From assembly GCA_030669775.1 (NCBI GenBank), contig DAOVCZ010000096.1, positions 1 through 7,088 of the forward strand: a stretch of 7,088 nt of DNA, given 5' to 3'. Source of the DNA: Chloroflexota bacterium. Lineage in GTDB: Bacteria; Chloroflexota; Anaerolineae; Anaerolineales; UBA4823. Positions 5,930 through 7,088 of the stretch are shown piece after piece. The notes below the pieces were generated by a model. It did no database searches. It was given only the letters and a program-made list of their open reading frames with translations, and was not told where the DNA came from. Position numbers and translations under genes: made by a program. Position 1 is the first letter of the stretch; each line of letters opens with the position of its first letter.

Positions 5930-6919
5930 TTAGAATTGGACGTGCTGCCCAAGCCCCAATTTCTGGGCGTTATACAGGGCTAATTGGGCGGCAGCAGCAT
6001 CCTGTACTGCATTTCCAACCGATTTAAAGAAAGTAATCTGTTTTGCATCCACCCGTCCTGGTTTATCACCCAGTGCGATCTCGCCCAATTCTGCCTGGAT
6101 ATGTTCCGCTTTAATACGTCCTTCTTTGATGGGATTGATGATATCACCGGCTTCACTCAATGCCGCCTGGCGTGAGTCGACGACCAGCAGGGCGCGCTGA
6201 ATTGTTTCCGGAGGGATCTCCTGCATATCGGGAGTGTAGGAGCCAACACCGTTGATGTGGACACCGGGTTTCAGGTGTTGGTCGTTGAATACGGGAGCGG
6301 TGGAGGTGGTGGCGCAGCAGATGACATCAGCCTGTGAGCTAACTTCTTGTGGGTCCTTAGCTAGACGCAGGTCTTTGGGGATAGGTCCCTGCCCAGCCAT
6401 TTCCTGTATGAACTCTGCGACCAGATTTTTCTGGGGATCGTAAATAATTACCTTCTGAATTGGGCGTGTGGTGCAAACCGCCTCGAGTTGAGTGCGGCTT
6501 TGAACTCCTGCCCCAAATATCCCCACAACCTGGCTGTCAGGACGTGCCAGCAGATCTGTGGCCGTGCCAGATACCGCACCAGTGCGAATGGCTGTCAGTG
6601 CTCCACCTTCGAGCAAGGCCAGTGGCCGCCCCGTATCTGCTTCAAGAACTAAAACTGCAGCGTGAATCAGCGGCAGGTCGCGGTCAATGTTATGCGGAAA
6701 GATTGAGACGATCTTAACCGCCAGCGCCTCACCACTCTCATGCTGCAAGTAGGCTGGCATAAATAAGCTTTTTCCTTCGTGAGGGGATATGGTTAATTGG
6801 CTGCGGAGCGGAACCTCGGCCTTTCCAGAGGATAAAGCAGCGAAAGCTTTTTTTGTTGCTGCGATCATCTCACTCATTGGCAGGGCTTTTCGGACGTCTT
6901 CTTTAGATAGGATCAACAT
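5930..6919 (-). CDS. Ornithine cyclodeaminase/mu-crystallin family NAD(P)-dependent enzyme
   Basis: A 329-residue cytoplasmic protein of the OCD/mu-crystallin family, full length for the family. In order: MLILSKEDVRKALPM start, VPLRS with Arg39, AVKIVSIFP with Lys69, TAIRTGAVSG (109-118, Arg112), the Rossmann motif VVGIFGAGVQSRTQ (131-144), an ADVICCATTSTAPVF segment (198-211), INGVGSYTPDMQEI (222-235), VVDSR (246-250) and the closing FKSVGNAVQDAAAA (298-311). The GSYTPDM-E form resembles archaeal alanine dehydrogenase and ketimine-reductase-like members more than classical ornithine cyclodeaminase. The substrate could therefore be alanine/pyruvate, a cyclic ketimine or an opine-like compound. 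I start it at the ATG at 6919, since the family begins at MLILS; an in-frame GTG at 6943 would add eight non-conserved residues. It lies between a Liv-type transporter end and a broken FAD oxidoreductase, which fits amino-acid uptake and catabolism. No clear promoter was found in the short leader. Confidence 0.85.
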   Translation of the reverse strand: MLILSKEDVRKALPMSEMIAATKKAFAALSSGKAEVPLRSQLTISPHEGKSLFMPAYLQHESGEALAVKIVSIFPHNIDRDLPLIHAAVLVLEADTGRPLALLEGGALTAIRTGAVSGTATDLLARPDSQVVGIFGAGVQSRTQLEAVCTTRPIQKVIIYDPQKNLVAEFIQEMAGQGPIPKDLRLAKDPQEVSSQADVICCATTSTAPVFNDQHLKPGVHINGVGSYTPDMQEIPPETIQRALLVVDSRQAALSEAGDIINPIKEGRIKAEHIQAELGEIALGDKPGRVDAKQITFFKSVGNAVQDAAAAQLALYNAQKLGLGQHVQF

Positions 6920-6953
6920 TGATAAGGACCTGACCTTTTCCACCTAGATAAGC

Positions 6954-6991
6954 AAAAAGCGCAGTGGCAGGTTAATTCCTCGCACTGCGCT
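6954..6991 (-). terminator. Intrinsic terminator of the ABC transporter transcript
   Basis: AGCGCAGTG (6958-6966) and CACTGCGCT (6983-6991) form a perfect 9-bp stem with a 16-nt loop. On the - strand the stem runs into TTTTT (6958-6954). It lies 22 nt after the stop of the transporter gene and 34 nt before the start of the OCD-family gene, so it should separate the two at least in part. Confidence 0.8.
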
Positions 6992-7013
6992 AAATGGGTT
7001 CGAGGCGAACATT

Positions 7014-7088
7014 TTAGGTTATACCCAGATAGGCTTTTTGAACCATCTCGTCGGTGCGTAATTCTTCAGCTGAGCCGCTGAGTACGAT
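7014..7088 (-). CDS. Branched-chain amino-acid ABC transporter ATP-binding protein, C-terminal end (partial)
   Basis: Only the last 24 residues are present, reading IVLSGSAEELRTDEMVQKAY and ending LGIT before TAA (7016-7014); the gene enters from the right edge. The pattern 'G-x-I/V-L-x-G-x-x-x-E-L-x-x-[DN]-x-x-V-x-x-A-Y-L-G' is the standard C-terminus of LivF/LivG-type (and urea-type) ATPases that energise uptake of branched-chain amino acids, urea or amides at the inner face of the membrane. LivF is more likely than LivG from the short LGI-like end, but Walker motifs and the partner permease genes lie outside the window. A terminator follows at 6954-6991, so this is probably the last gene of the transporter operon. 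The neighbouring amino-acid enzymes on the same strand fit an uptake-plus-catabolism cluster. Confidence 0.75.
   Translation of the reverse strand: MVLSGSAEELRTDEMVQKAYLGIT

Noticed and set aside
5934..5949. Repeat around the OCD-family stop codon (AATTGG / CCAATT)
   Set aside because: Short, AT-rich, overlaps the coding end and lacks a following T tract; probably chance.
6920..6943. GTG start adding eight residues to the OCD-family protein
   Set aside because: The family begins at the MLILS segment encoded from 6919; the added residues show no conservation.
6998..7010. Small hairpin GTTCG-AGG-CGAAC after the transporter stop
   Set aside because: A 5-bp stem with a 3-nt loop next to a much stronger terminator; too small to name.

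Overview
The window looks like bacterial chromosome of about average GC. The style of several proteins suggests Chloroflexota, perhaps an Anaerolineae-like lineage: the PadR/GyrI-like pair, the sarcosine-oxidase-like FAD enzyme next to an OCD/mu-crystallin family dehydrogenase and a Liv-type ABC transporter, and a CinA with a divergent C-terminus. This placement is by impression of protein style only; there is no rRNA or marker gene here. I saw no tRNA, CRISPR array, insertion sequence, integrase or phage gene.

Layout. Only the left edge is on the + strand: the C-terminal part of a PadR-type regulator (1-271), overlapping by 8 nt a complete GyrI-like ligand-binding protein (264-878). Everything else lies on the - strand. 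From right to left these are the last 24 codons of a probable branched-chain amino-acid ABC transporter ATPase (7014-7088) with its own intrinsic terminator; an OCD/mu-crystallin family enzyme (5930-6919); a decayed FAD-dependent amine/amino-acid oxidoreductase (5255-5863); a CinA-like protein (4065-5207); an amidohydrolase fused to a C-terminal CYTH domain (2019-3998); and an inositol-monophosphatase family phosphatase (1022-1804). The phosphatase converges on the PadR/GyrI pair, and a strong - strand terminator sits at 877-910. The 1808-2018 gap (211 bp) holds a weak possible promoter for the phosphatase and nothing else I can support. The 879-1021 gap holds the terminator and a tiny ORF with a good ribosome binding site.

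How they fit together. PadR + GyrI-like is a typical regulator/ligand-binding pair, translationally coupled. The LivF end, OCD-family enzyme and FAD oxidoreductase look like the remains of an amino-acid or N-substituted amino-acid uptake and catabolism cluster. The FAD enzyme has lost roughly half its sequence through two internal deletions, and a one-base frameshift has broken it further. The CinA-like protein and the amidohydrolase-CYTH fusion are neighbours on one strand, but a good promoter overlaps the CinA stop codon, so the fusion gene can be transcribed on its own.

The most unusual item is the 659-residue fusion of an MTA/SAH-deaminase-like amidohydrolase with a CYTH (triphosphate tunnel) domain in which two usually acidic positions are Gln and Lys. 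The second is the CinA-like protein, whose C-terminal deamidase signature is gone.
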